Source: Mucilaginibacter terrae (GTDB lineage Bacteria > Bacteroidota > Bacteroidia > Sphingobacteriales > Sphingobacteriaceae). Taken from it: a stretch of DNA of 64,000 nt. Made by a program: the position numbers and the translations under genes. The notes under the pieces are model-generated. The model saw only the letters and a program-made list of their open reading frames with translations, was not told the DNA's origin and made no database searches. Below, in pieces: positions 45,332 to 54,342 of the stretch; the stretch's first letter is position 1; each line of letters starts with the position of its first letter. Location: NCBI RefSeq assembly GCF_031951985.1, contig NZ_JAVLVU010000001.1, forward strand, positions 62,001-126,000, read 5' to 3'.

Positions 45332-48244
45332 TTAACTGAAAAGGTTTTGTGCTTGTTTCAAGGTTTGCATCAGGTCGATCCCTTTACCGAGAACACCTGC
45401 AAAGAGGTCACCTGTCTCCCTTAAGCGACCGACCGCATTATGGATCGTGAAGTCGCGCATGGTCAAGCCAGGCTTAACTTCGTCCCAGGAAACCGGCATA
45501 GAGACTGTAGCACCGGGCTTTGGCCTTAAAGAATACACCCCTGCGATAGTTGCACCCGGCCTGTTTTGCAAAAAGTCGAGGTACATTTTGCCTTTACGGT
45601 TAGCGATCATCCGTTCCAGCGTGGTGAACTTAGGTATCTGCTGATGCACCAGTTTAACAATGATGTTGGCGAAAAGCTGGCTTTGCTCATACGAGTATTG
45701 AGCCCCTAAGGGAATGTAGATATGCATACCGGTTGATCCTGATGTTTTTGGATAACCCGGTATCCCGATGGCATCCAATACTTTTTTGACCTCCAGAGCC
45801 GCTTCGATCACCTGGTCGAAATGTTGTTTATCCGGGTCAAGATCGATAACGCAATAATCCGGGTTGTCCGGTGACTGTGCCCGGCTGAACCAGGGGTTCA
45901 TTTCAATGCAACCTAAAGTAGCCATCCATAACAGCGTCGCCTCATCATTACCTAAAAGATAGTCTTTTTCTTCTCCTTTATCATTGGTATGCGGCATGGT
46001 CTTCGCCCAGTCGGGTGCTTTATCTTTCACATTCTTCTGGTAGAAGCTTTCACCATGGATACCGCCGGGAAAACGGTTCAATGACATGGGCCTGTCTTTG
46101 AGATAAGGGACCATGAACGGCGCGACCTGATGGTAATAGTTGAACATCTCCCGTTTGGTGATCTTATCCTCCGGCCAGTAAAGCTTATTCAGGTGGGTGA
46201 ATTTGATCAGGTGGCCATCGACCTTTTGCTCCTCCGTGTCAGCATTCGAGGTAAGCAGTACGCCTGGTGTTTTATGAGCTCTTTCCGGCTTTACCGGTTT
46301 ACTGCCGGGCGTTTTCAAGACAGGCTGTCCCAAATCTTCCAGATCCGCCTGCAATTCGGTTTCCTTGACCATAACCTCGGTATCAGCTTCGATTTCCAGC
46401 ACCACATCTTTCGGGTTTTTATCAGTACGCATCCCTTTAAAAGATGCCTGCCTGACCTTACCATCGCTGGTGATCTCGGCAAATTCCACTTCGCAGACCA
46501 ATTCCGGTTTGAGCCAGGTCGCTTTGGCACCCAGCCTGCGGGGACGGAACCGGGACGGTTCATCCACATCAGGTTCGATATCGAACGGGCTTTCAGTAGT
46601 GATCAACGGCTCGAATTGTTCCATTAGCTCTTTTTGGCTGGCTGCATTAAAACCGGTGCCGACCTTTCCGATATAGCGCAGTACGCCCGCCTGATCATGT
46701 ACGCCAATGGCCAGCGCGCTGAAGTATTTGCCAGTGCCTTCATTGCGGGTAAACCCTGCGATGACCACTTCCTGTCTGCGCTTAGCTTTGATCTTTAACC
46801 ATTCCCGTGAACGTGCATCTGCGGTATACACGCTGTCTGCCCGTTTGGCAATAATTCCTTCAAGACCCATTCGTTTGGCCGCTTCAAAGAATTCTATCCC
46901 ACCTACCTCGAAGGTCGGACTGGTTTTGATCAGGTCATGCTCTTTAGGGAGAACGGCATCTAAGATCTCACGTCTTATCCTTAAGGGAAGCTCCGTTAGG
47001 TCCTTACCATTGTACCATAGGATATCGAACACGTAAAAAGCCAGGTGAGCAGTTTTGTTATTGCGCCAGTTTTGCAATGCGCCGAAGTCGGCGGTACCAT
47101 GGTCGTTCAGTGCAACGATCTCCCCGTCGAGCACGACATTAAGGTCCCATTCATCGAGCAGGTCATTGATCGGGCCGAACTGGTCAAAAACAAGGTCGTT
47201 TCGAGAAATAAGACTTGCTTCTCCATTATTGACGATAGCCACTGCCCGGTAACCATCCCACTTGATCTCGTAGATCCAGCCCGGCTCATCGAATGGTTCA
47301 TCCACCAAGGTCGCCTTCATGGGTTTGACCTTTGCAGGTATCGGGGATTCCGGCAAATCTTTCATCAGCTCGGTCAAGCCTTTAGGATCGGAAGATGCCA
47401 CCTTATCTCCAGTATCCTCACTTTCCTGATTCTTGTGATCCTTGTTTTTTCGCTTAGGTTGGATAATCTCACCATCCGCTAACTCGATCCATACCGGCGC
47501 ATGGTCACTGGCACCTTTCCATCCCCGGACATGTTTGTCTACCTTTGCGGCGACCAGTTTCGGCGCTACTTTGGGGTTAAGCAGAAAGTGATCAAGCCTT
47601 AATCCGGCGTTCCGGCCGTAAGCATCCCGGAGGTAATCCCAGAAAGTGTAGATCCGCTCATTTGGGTAAAGTTTTCGTATGGCATCCGTCCAGCCCTGGT
47701 CGATCAAAGCTTTGTAGGCTTCCCGGGTTTCAGGACGGAATAAAGCATTATTGATATATTTCTCGGGTTTATAGGTATCCAGTTCGGTCGGCATCACATT
47801 GTAATCGCCGATCAGCAGGACGGGTAGGTCACGATCCACCAGGTCCTTGGCATGTTCAGCGAGGCGCTCGAACCATCTTAACTTATAATCGAATTTGGGA
47901 CCAGGGTAGGGGTTGCCGTTCGGCAGATAGATACACCCGATGACCAAGCCATTGGTAAAAGCCTCCAGATACCGGCTGTGGGTAAATTCTTCATCTTCTC
48001 CGGGCAGGTCATTTCGTAGTTCTTGTATCTCCGTTTTGGAGAGGATCGCTACACCATTCCAGCTTTTCTGCCCGTGCCAGATGGCCTGGTAACCGGCTTC
48101 TTCGATCGCTGTTTTGGGGAACTTTGAGTTCTCGGACTTTAACTCCTGTAAGCATACCACATCCGGCTGCGCTTCTTTCAACCAGCGCAGCAGTATCTCC
48201 AGGCGGCCATTGATGCCGTTGATGTTGTAGGTCGCGATCTTCAT
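45332..48244 (-). CDS. ligD: Fusion of exonuclease III/AP endonuclease with ATP-dependent DNA ligase D (ligase and polymerase domains)
   Basis: The 970-residue protein starts with a complete ExoIII/EEP domain (~1-258): MKIATYNINGINGRLEILLR, VVCLQELKSE, LLIGDYNVMP, GLRLDHFLL and GASDHAPVW. After a charged linker comes the ATP-dependent ligase (~310-620) with KxDG at Lys328 (YEIKWDGYRA), DGEIVAL, GLEGIIAKR and WLKIKAK. The C-terminal part (~690-970) is the LigD polymerase/primase domain with LNRFPGGI, MNPWFSR and the metal site DLDPD. Canonical LigD carries a 3'-phosphoesterase domain; I see none, and the ExoIII domain may take over end processing. No Ku gene lies in the window. It would repair double-strand breaks or abasic sites. 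Confidence 0.93.
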   Translation of the reverse strand: MKIATYNINGINGRLEILLRWLKEAQPDVVCLQELKSENSKFPKTAIEEAGYQAIWHGQKSWNGVAILSKTEIQELRNDLPGEDEEFTHSRYLEAFTNGLVIGCIYLPNGNPYPGPKFDYKLRWFERLAEHAKDLVDRDLPVLLIGDYNVMPTELDTYKPEKYINNALFRPETREAYKALIDQGWTDAIRKLYPNERIYTFWDYLRDAYGRNAGLRLDHFLLNPKVAPKLVAAKVDKHVRGWKGASDHAPVWIELADGEIIQPKRKNKDHKNQESEDTGDKVASSDPKGLTELMKDLPESPIPAKVKPMKATLVDEPFDEPGWIYEIKWDGYRAVAIVNNGEASLISRNDLVFDQFGPINDLLDEWDLNVVLDGEIVALNDHGTADFGALQNWRNNKTAHLAFYVFDILWYNGKDLTELPLRIRREILDAVLPKEHDLIKTSPTFEVGGIEFFEAAKRMGLEGIIAKRADSVYTADARSREWLKIKAKRRQEVVIAGFTRNEGTGKYFSALAIGVHDQAGVLRYIGKVGTGFNAASQKELMEQFEPLITTESPFDIEPDVDEPSRFRPRRLGAKATWLKPELVCEVEFAEITSDGKVRQASFKGMRTDKNPKDVVLEIEADTEVMVKETELQADLEDLGQPVLKTPGSKPVKPERAHKTPGVLLTSNADTEEQKVDGHLIKFTHLNKLYWPEDKITKREMFNYYHQVAPFMVPYLKDRPMSLNRFPGGIHGESFYQKNVKDKAPDWAKTMPHTNDKGEEKDYLLGNDEATLLWMATLGCIEMNPWFSRAQSPDNPDYCVIDLDPDKQHFDQVIEAALEVKKVLDAIGIPGYPKTSGSTGMHIYIPLGAQYSYEQSQLFANIIVKLVHQQIPKFTTLERMIANRKGKMYLDFLQNRPGATIAGVYSLRPKPGATVSMPVSWDEVKPGLTMRDFTIHNAVGRLRETGDLFAGVLGKGIDLMQTLKQAQNLFS

Positions 48245-48260
48245 TTATGATGAGACAACA

Positions 48261-48278
48261 AAGCCCCTTGCGGGGCTT
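48261..48278. terminator. Small GC hairpin between the 57-residue gene and ligD
   Basis: AAGCCCC-TTGC-GGGGCTT, 7-bp perfect stem. T-rich sequence follows on the plus strand (ATTTTTCTTC) and a weaker one (TGTTGT) on the minus strand. On the minus strand it lies 17 bases before the ligD start, so it could attenuate read-through into ligD. Confidence 0.45.
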
Positions 48279-48308
48279 ATTTTTCTTCAATAACTTAAGT
48301 ATCGGCTA

Positions 48309-48482
48309 TTATTTCTTAGCGCTCAGCTTTTTTTCCACAGCGCTGCGTTGGTTAGAGCCGGCTGACTTTTTAGCTGACTCAACATTCTCTGCGGTCGTAC
48401 CTTTTTTCTTCGCTTCATAAGCTAATTCATGTGGTTGTTCCGATACGGAGTTCCTTTCCACTTTGGTTCCTCTGGTTGCCAT
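48309..48482 (-). CDS. Small basic protein, 57 residues, DUF3606-like
   Basis: Reading from the ATG at 48482 gives MATRGTKVERNSVSEQPHEL, then AYEAKKKGTTAENVESAKKS and a lysine-rich C-terminus ending at 48309. The short helix-turn-helix-like arrangement of YEAKKKGTT-x3-V-x2-A-x4-G resembles the DUF3606 family as I recall it; that link is tentative. It lies 64 bases before ligD on the same strand. Confidence 0.5.
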   Translation of the reverse strand: MATRGTKVERNSVSEQPHELAYEAKKKGTTAENVESAKKSAGSNQRSAVEKKLSAKK

Positions 48483-48569
48483 AATTCGTTGTTTAGTAAA
48501 TGATTTATGTGATTATCAACAACGATACAAGTTAAAAGTTCTAAGAGCATGAGTATCAATAATGCTGGT

Positions 48570-49139
48570 TTATGCCGAAATAGCGTACATATCCTGTTTT
48601 TCATCAAAACTATTGACCAATTTAAATCCAGCCTTTAGCAAGACCTTGCTCGCCGCAATGTTTTTTCGGTTCACCACGGCAGCCAACTCTGCTACACCAT
48701 TACTTTTCAGACCGCTAATGACCTTGGGGAGCAATGCGGACATCAGGGCCTTGCCCTTGGCAGAGCTGTTGAGATAAAATTCAATAAAGTGAGGATATCG
48801 TTTTAAGCAGTAATGTTCCCGGGCCACGCTTGGCGGGATCAGGTCGATGATCCCTAACAGTTTGCTGCTTTTTTTGGAGGTGATCAGGTGGGTCTGATTT
48901 CTCCCGCAATGAATGTTCAAAAGGGTCGAGCCCAACCAATTCTGCGCTTCGGTAATGGAATGTAACCGTTTTTCCGGGATATACTGAAGCGTTTCATCAT
49001 CGGATGGCATACTATAGATTTCTTCGATCAATTGTTTTTGACGGCTAATATCGGCTGTCCCTATCGGGCGGACCGTTAGTTTGTCATTTTCCAGATGAAT
49101 ATTGCGCATAGGGTAGTTGAATAGGGAACGTTCGGCCAT
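48570..49139 (-). CDS. GNAT-family N-acetyltransferase
   Basis: This 189-residue protein has the acetyltransferase layout: LTVRPIGTADISRQKQLIEE at the start, a central beta sheet (KLLGIIDLIPP, PHFIEFYLNSSAKGKALMSALL, the acetyl-CoA-binding turn) and a C-terminal VNRKNIAASKVLLKAGFKLV segment typical of GNAT motif B. The substrate is unknown. It lies in the repair island with its own 78-base upstream gap, which contains TACTAA on the minus strand 11 bases before a TATTTG element, a partial match to the operator found at the polymerase promoter. Confidence 0.75.
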   Translation of the reverse strand: MAERSLFNYPMRNIHLENDKLTVRPIGTADISRQKQLIEEIYSMPSDDETLQYIPEKRLHSITEAQNWLGSTLLNIHCGRNQTHLITSKKSSKLLGIIDLIPPSVAREHYCLKRYPHFIEFYLNSSAKGKALMSALLPKVISGLKSNGVAELAAVVNRKNIAASKVLLKAGFKLVNSFDEKQDMYAISA

Positions 49140-49217
49140 AGCTGGCTATCTGTTCCGGCATGTTTAACGGACAAATATCGCTTAGTGTTTAGTATAAATT
49201 AAAGTTCAACGCTGCGT

Positions 49218-49826
49218 TTATTTTATTAACCTGAACGTTAAATTTATTCGTGGCTTCATGGGTTTTACCGACTTGGCGATACGGTGCTCCCAGTGTTCCT
49301 GCAAGCCGGACTTCATCATCAGTAAAGAGCCATGCTCCAGTCTCACTGAATATTTTTCGCTGTGATCGTCTTTGTGACGGATGTCAAAACTACGCACCTG
49401 CCCGAAAGAGACCGAGGCGATCACCGGGTTCTTACCGAGGATATCTTCCCTATCCGAATGCCACGCGACGGAATCATTGCCATCACGATAATAATTCAGT
49501 AGAACACAATTGAATTTGATCCCAGCCAGAGGTTCAACCAAAGCTTTGATCCTGAGCAATTCGGGTGTCCAGCTATGCGGTTTCGACTTGCCCAGTGACT
49601 GGTAATCGTAAGCTTCGGGATCACCGAACCAAGCCGTTAGGCGAGGTGTGACCACCTCTTTGGTGTACATTTTCCGTACCTTTTGTTCCCAGGGCATCTC
49701 CCGGATAAAAGTATCCAGCAGTTCGTCCCCCTCGGACTCATCGATCAGGCCCGGAAAATATTCCAGATATTCTACAGGCAGACCTTTGCTTTGTCCAGCC
49801 TCTGCAAATAATGCCAGTTGTTCCAT
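49218..49826 (-). CDS. AlkB-like 2-oxoglutarate/Fe(II)-dependent DNA repair dioxygenase
   Basis: The 202-residue protein shows the full active site of the AlkB family: the iron-binding HSD (WHSDREDILG) and distal histidine (WEHRIAK), and the 2-oxoglutarate-binding RINLTFR. The conserved nucleotide-recognition region is visible as FNCVLLNYYRDGNDSVAWH and ASVSFGQVRSFDIRHK. It would remove alkyl lesions from DNA bases by oxidation. Its Shine-Dalgarno GGAGGT lies in the last codons of the upstream 85-residue gene (5 bases between the stop and this ATG), so it is translationally coupled to the polymerase operon. Confidence 0.93.
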   Translation of the reverse strand: MEQLALFAEAGQSKGLPVEYLEYFPGLIDESEGDELLDTFIREMPWEQKVRKMYTKEVVTPRLTAWFGDPEAYDYQSLGKSKPHSWTPELLRIKALVEPLAGIKFNCVLLNYYRDGNDSVAWHSDREDILGKNPVIASVSFGQVRSFDIRHKDDHSEKYSVRLEHGSLLMMKSGLQEHWEHRIAKSVKPMKPRINLTFRLIK

Positions 49827-49831
49827 GTGCC

Positions 49832-50089
49832 CTACCTCCCAAATCCTAAAATAAAGGTCGCCAATTGTTCCTGCTCATCGACACTCAGGTCGTTTCCGTC
49901 ATAAATCCAGTAGCCCTCGTCATCAAATAGGATACGGCCTAAATGTTCGGTATGTTCCTCATAAGCGGTATACAATTCATACCGTTGAGCGACCAGGTCG
50001 GGTCTGTCCGGCAGGATCTGTATGATGTTCTTGCTTCCGTCCCGGCGATTCAGCCAGGCTTTCATTTCTATAGTGATCAGTTTATACAT
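49832..50089 (-). CDS. Hypothetical protein, 85 residues
   Basis: The protein MYKLITIEMKAWLNRRDGSK... contains an acidic, aromatic C-terminal half (RILFDDEGYWIYDGNDLSVD) and ends FILGFGR. It has no membrane segment or recognisable domain. It sits between the DnaE2-type polymerase (24-base gap) and AlkB (5-base gap), and its last codons serve as ribosome-binding site for AlkB. Conserved position in a repair operon would suggest an accessory role; I cannot name one. Confidence 0.6.
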   Translation of the reverse strand: MYKLITIEMKAWLNRRDGSKNIIQILPDRPDLVAQRYELYTAYEEHTEHLGRILFDDEGYWIYDGNDLSVDEQEQLATFILGFGR

Positions 50090-50113
50090 GATCGATCTTT
50101 TTAATGTTGATAC

Positions 50114-53062
50114 TTAATTCATTACCGGGTTTCCCTTAATCTGCAATTTTTCGATCTTGGTCACCTCCAGGCTGGCGAACCCAAATTCTTCAACGACCCG
50201 TCCCTGCATCACGTAACACCCTTGTCCACGGAAAGGGTAGGAAAGCGTGCGGTTGGGAAAGTGCACTGTATCAAAGAAGTTTCCTTCCGCATCGATAAAA
50301 TTACCGAACCACATTTTCTGGTTGTTCTTGGTATGCACCGTCTTCTCGCAAACGTAACGGCCGACCATTGCTACGGTCTGACCAATATGATTACTGAGGT
50401 CACCGGCCATGATCTCGCCGCGATAGTCTGTTTCCAGCAGCTCGAAGTAGGTCATGGATATTGGGAAACCCAGCAGCTCCAGTTCATGATAGGCATTTTC
50501 CAATTGCGTATTTTCCAATACAGGCAAGCAATAATCCTTTTTCTCGACGGCGAAGAGCTCAGTGTGGTTCACTGGTCTCGCTTTTACTCCCAGCAGGAGA
50601 TGTACTTCCCACAAGAGCTGTTTTTTACTTTTACCGGTGAACCGAAGCGCTCCGATACGGATCAGCGTAATGGCCTGCTCAAGACCGACGCCTGTCCTTT
50701 TGATCAGGTCCTCCAGATCGGCGTACGGGCCATTCATTTTCCGTTCCTCCGGTATACGTTCGATATACTGGTTCTCTAATCCATGTACACCGACGAAGCC
50801 AAGGTAGACATCAATCCCATCGATATTGACAATGCTGTCACTATGGTTCACGCAGGGCAGATGTACATTGGCGCCTGCGCGCTGCAATTCATGTACGTAT
50901 ATAGCCCGGCTGTAAAAGCCGCCATAATTATTCAATACCGCCACCATGAATTCCCTTGGATAGTAGGTCTTTAAGAATAAGCTCTGGTAACTTTCCACGG
51001 CAAAGCTGGCCGAGTGCGCCTTGGAAAAACTATAACCTGCAAAAGAAGAGACCTGCCGCCATACTTCAGCCGTGATATGCTCCGGCCGTCCCAGCGCTTT
51101 GGCACATTCGAAGAAGCGCTCGACCAGCCGGTCAAATTCTTTTTTGGAACGGTACTTACCGCTCATTCCCCTGCGCAGGATATCCGCATCCGTGCCATCC
51201 ATACCTGCATAGTGGATACAGATCTTGATCACGTCCTCCTGGTACACCATCACCCCGTAGGTCTCCTTGAGCTGTTCCTCCATGACCGGGTGCAGGTATC
51301 TGACGGTATGCGGCGCGTGATGGTTCTTGATATAGGTGCCCATCATCCCCGAACTGGCCACACCAGGGCGAATGATCGAACTTGCGGCGACGAGGATGCG
51401 ATAGGTGTTGCAGACCAGCTTGCGGTTGAGCTGGATCATGGCAGGGGATTCTATATAAAAACACCCCAAGGTTTTGCCCTGGCTTAGATTGCTGTTGATC
51501 AGCGGGTCCTTCATGAACTTTTTGACCTCATGAATGTCAATCTTGGCCCGCTGGTTATCTTCGGCTAGCTGCACGGCCATCTTGATGTGTCCGATACCGC
51601 GCTGGCTCAGGATATCGTATTTGTCAAAGCCGATCTTTTCCGCTTCGTACATGTCCCATTGTACCGTAGGCATACCTTTAGGCGGCAGGTCGAGCGCAGT
51701 GTAATAGGTGATCGGTTCCTCGGTAATGAGCACACCGCCTGCATGGATCGATCGCTGGTTGGGCATATTGGCCATGCGCTCGTAAATGGCCACGATCTTT
51801 TTAAAGGTCGGGTTGTCACGATTGGCCTCAGCACGCGTCGGGTCGGTAAAACCGTCGATCTCGCTCTTTGGCAGACCCATGACCTTACCGATCTCGCGGA
51901 TCACACTGCGGTCCTTGAAGGTCGACATCGTACCCAGCAGGGCCGTGTAACCCTTACCGTAACGCTTGAAAATATAGTCCTGCACATCCTCGCGCTCATC
52001 CCAGGAATAATCGATATCGAAATCCGGCGGCGAAGTGCGCTGCGCGTTCAGGAAACGTTCGAAGTACAGGTCGAGTTCGATCGGGTCGACATCGGTGATC
52101 TTTAAGCAATAGGCTACGATACTGTTCGCTCCCGAACCTCTGCCAACGTGATAATAACCCTGGCTCATCGAGTACCGGATGATATCATAGGTGATCAGAA
52201 AGTAAGCACAGAAGTCCAGCTCCTCGATCACTTTGAGTTCATGTTTGACCTTGGCCAATGCCTGCTTGTTATTGCGGCCATACCGGTATATCAGCCCTTT
52301 CATGGCCAGTTTTTCCAAAAGTTCCCGGTCATCCTTTTTACTGCCTGAACTGGAAAACGTACGCAGGTTGAGGTTGATTCGCCCTTTAGGGTAGTCCATA
52401 ACGCAGCGGTCCATTAACCTGCGCGTATTATCCAAAATGAAAGCATAGCGGGAGAACTTAGCTTCCAGCTCACCCGGAGCAAGGAACATATCAGTGGGCA
52501 AGCATTTATCCTCGGCTTTAACCTTGGTCAGGATCGTGTTCAGGTCAATGCTACGCAGGTATTCATGCAGGCGGTAAGAGATTTTATCCAATACGAAAAC
52601 CGGCTGCAAGGCGAGCAGTTTTTCCCGGATCGGCCCCAGGTCAACGCCGTACAATAAATTGAGTTCATCGAAGCGAACGCCTAAAAATTCGTTCGCCCGC
52701 AGTTCGCCTACATGTCCGAAAGGGTAGATCACGAACACATTGTTAAAAACTGGTGCCAGGTCCGGTAGTGGCTTTTGCTCCAGGTTATGTTCGGTCAGGT
52801 GATCATTGATCTCCTTCATGCCCTCGCGGTTCTGTGCCAGCGCGATATAGAGCAAACGCTTGTCCCGACGGAATTCCATACCGCCGATCGGTCTCATGCC
52901 TTTTTCATCGCATACCCGCATGAACTCCATGATCCCTGTGGAGTTATTGATGTCGGTAAGTGCCATCTGGGTAATACCCCTGGCCATGGCCTCCTCGACC
53001 AGGGTCTCGACGGACATCGTGCCATAGCGCAGACTGTATTGGGAATGGACGTTCAGGTACAT
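50114..53062 (-). CDS. dnaE2: DNA polymerase III alpha-type polymerase, DnaE2/ImuC-like
   Basis: This 982-residue C-family polymerase has an N-terminal PHP domain (MYLNVHSQYSLRYGTMSVET, LTDINNS), the palm catalytic site PPDFDIDYSWDERED preceded by VGRGSGANSIVAYC, the thumb/finger segments (RSIHAGGVLI, GIGHIKMAVQLA, FSKAHSASFAVESYQ) and a C-terminal OB fold (VAMVGRYVCEK). It is shorter than replicative DnaE (~1150) and begins with the SLRYGT variant seen in error-prone DnaE2. Its start lies 3 bases after the stop of a Y-family polymerase, the typical partner for damage-induced mutagenesis. A palindromic operator precedes that operon. Confidence 0.9.
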   Translation of the reverse strand: MYLNVHSQYSLRYGTMSVETLVEEAMARGITQMALTDINNSTGIMEFMRVCDEKGMRPIGGMEFRRDKRLLYIALAQNREGMKEINDHLTEHNLEQKPLPDLAPVFNNVFVIYPFGHVGELRANEFLGVRFDELNLLYGVDLGPIREKLLALQPVFVLDKISYRLHEYLRSIDLNTILTKVKAEDKCLPTDMFLAPGELEAKFSRYAFILDNTRRLMDRCVMDYPKGRINLNLRTFSSSGSKKDDRELLEKLAMKGLIYRYGRNNKQALAKVKHELKVIEELDFCAYFLITYDIIRYSMSQGYYHVGRGSGANSIVAYCLKITDVDPIELDLYFERFLNAQRTSPPDFDIDYSWDEREDVQDYIFKRYGKGYTALLGTMSTFKDRSVIREIGKVMGLPKSEIDGFTDPTRAEANRDNPTFKKIVAIYERMANMPNQRSIHAGGVLITEEPITYYTALDLPPKGMPTVQWDMYEAEKIGFDKYDILSQRGIGHIKMAVQLAEDNQRAKIDIHEVKKFMKDPLINSNLSQGKTLGCFYIESPAMIQLNRKLVCNTYRILVAASSIIRPGVASSGMMGTYIKNHHAPHTVRYLHPVMEEQLKETYGVMVYQEDVIKICIHYAGMDGTDADILRRGMSGKYRSKKEFDRLVERFFECAKALGRPEHITAEVWRQVSSFAGYSFSKAHSASFAVESYQSLFLKTYYPREFMVAVLNNYGGFYSRAIYVHELQRAGANVHLPCVNHSDSIVNIDGIDVYLGFVGVHGLENQYIERIPEERKMNGPYADLEDLIKRTGVGLEQAITLIRIGALRFTGKSKKQLLWEVHLLLGVKARPVNHTELFAVEKKDYCLPVLENTQLENAYHELELLGFPISMTYFELLETDYRGEIMAGDLSNHIGQTVAMVGRYVCEKTVHTKNNQKMWFGNFIDAEGNFFDTVHFPNRTLSYPFRGQGCYVMQGRVVEEFGFASLEVTKIEKLQIKGNPVMN

Positions 53063-53065
53063 CGC

Positions 53066-54223
53066 TTACAAGTTCAAGTTGATACCCGAGGCCAGTTTGA
53101 TCGAATCGGGGCCAAAACGGCGGCGGATCTTATCCATGGCCTGGCACAGGCTATATTGCTCCTCCGATTCGCTGTACAGATCGATCTGTTCGTAGCCCGT
53201 TACTAAATTGGACAAGCGCACACCGATGAGCCTGATCAAGATCCGTTTTTGGTAGACCTGTTTGAACAACTCTTTCGCCTTTTTGATCAGCACACTGTCT
53301 AGTGCAGTGTAAGGAATGGAGGCCTGCCTGGTCACATCTTCCCGGGTCGAATAGCGCACGGTCACCGTTATGCAGGCACATTGGCGATGCTTCTGCCGTA
53401 ACTCGAATGCCAGTTCCATCACCATGGAAGTGAGCAGGTAATTGATCGACTCCAAATCGATACTGTCGTTCTTAAAAGTGCTTTGGGTACCGATGCTTTT
53501 TTGTTCCTGGTAGGGGATGACCGGTGATTCGTCGATGCCCTTTGCTTTTTGCAGCAGCCAGATGCCGTTCTTGCCTAAGATGCTCGTCATGTACTCCGGG
53601 GAGACCTGCGTCAGGTGGTGGATACGTTTGATACCCATGTCACTTAGCTTCAGGAACGTTTTTTCACCCAGGCCGGGGATCTTTTTGATCGATAAGGGAT
53701 CCAGGAACGGTTTTACACCGGGCTGTTCCACCGATAACTCCCCATTCGGCTTGCACTCATTGGTCGCCATTTTAGAGACCGTCTTATTGACCGACAAACC
53801 AAAGGAGATCGGCAGGCCGGTCTCCCGGATCACTGCGGCGCGCAACTCTTTGCTGTATTGCAACGTACCGAAGTGTTTATCCATCCCCGTCATATCGATA
53901 TAGTGCTCATCAATGCTGGCCTTTTCGATCAGGGGCACCCTTTCTTTGAGAATAGCGGTGATCTCATGAGAGGCTTTAGAGTACTCATCCATGTTGCCCC
54001 TGATCCAGATCCCGTGTGGGCAGAGCATGCGGGCCAGCTTGGCCGGCATAGCCGAATGCACCCCGAATTTCCGAGCCTCATAACTTGCCGAAGTCACGAC
54101 ACCGCGGTCAGAAAGACTGCCAATAATAACTGGTTTTCCGACCAATCTGGGGTCTTTTCGTACCTCGACGGACACAAAAAATGCGTCCTGATCCATGTGT
54201 ATGATCTGGCGGTCGGCGTTCAT
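53066..54223 (-). CDS. dinB: Y-family DNA polymerase (DinB/Pol IV-like)
   Basis: The ATG at 54223 (MNADRQIIHMDQDAFFVSVE) is preferred over the TTG at 54229. The ~385-residue protein has the catalytic aspartates in HMDQDAFFVSVE and KASIDEHYIDMTG, the SYEARKFGVHSAM finger, a helix-hairpin-helix (IKKIPGLGEKTFLKLSDMGI) and a C-terminal little-finger domain (LIRLIGVRLSNLV). It would bypass lesions, handing over to the DnaE2-type polymerase encoded 3 bases downstream. Its promoter has a TAGTTTTG -7 box abutted by a 17-bp palindrome. It is divergent from the SRAP gene. Confidence 0.93.
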   Translation of the reverse strand: MNADRQIIHMDQDAFFVSVEVRKDPRLVGKPVIIGSLSDRGVVTSASYEARKFGVHSAMPAKLARMLCPHGIWIRGNMDEYSKASHEITAILKERVPLIEKASIDEHYIDMTGMDKHFGTLQYSKELRAAVIRETGLPISFGLSVNKTVSKMATNECKPNGELSVEQPGVKPFLDPLSIKKIPGLGEKTFLKLSDMGIKRIHHLTQVSPEYMTSILGKNGIWLLQKAKGIDESPVIPYQEQKSIGTQSTFKNDSIDLESINYLLTSMVMELAFELRQKHRQCACITVTVRYSTREDVTRQASIPYTALDSVLIKKAKELFKQVYQKRILIRLIGVRLSNLVTGYEQIDLYSESEEQYSLCQAMDKIRRRFGPDSIKLASGINLNL

Positions 54224-54250
54224 GAGCAATGAGTTAAGTAAAGTTTCTAC

Positions 54251-54275
54251 AAAACTATGCTAATATTATTAGTAT
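54251..54275 (-). promoter_or_regulatory. Promoter -7 box and abutting palindromic operator of the dinB-dnaE2 operon
   Basis: On the minus strand the order is TACTAA-TAATA-TTAGCA (54275-54259) directly followed by TAGTTTTG (54258-54251), a perfect TAnnTTTG -7 box, with the dinB ATG at 54223. The palindrome occupies the spacer where a bound repressor would block RNA polymerase. The -33 element is not clear. The site also lies ~70 bases before the divergent SRAP gene and might control both. An equivalent arrangement is at 55160-55184. Confidence 0.65.
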
Positions 54276-54342
54276 TTCATAGTTCTTACGACAAATTATT
54301 TTACAACTTGTTTTTATGGCTTGCAGATCAGTACATTAGTGC

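Noticed and set aside
48422..48607. 61-residue minus-strand ORF
   Set aside because: It overlaps the 57-residue gene in another frame and the GNAT 3' end; composition is not protein-like.
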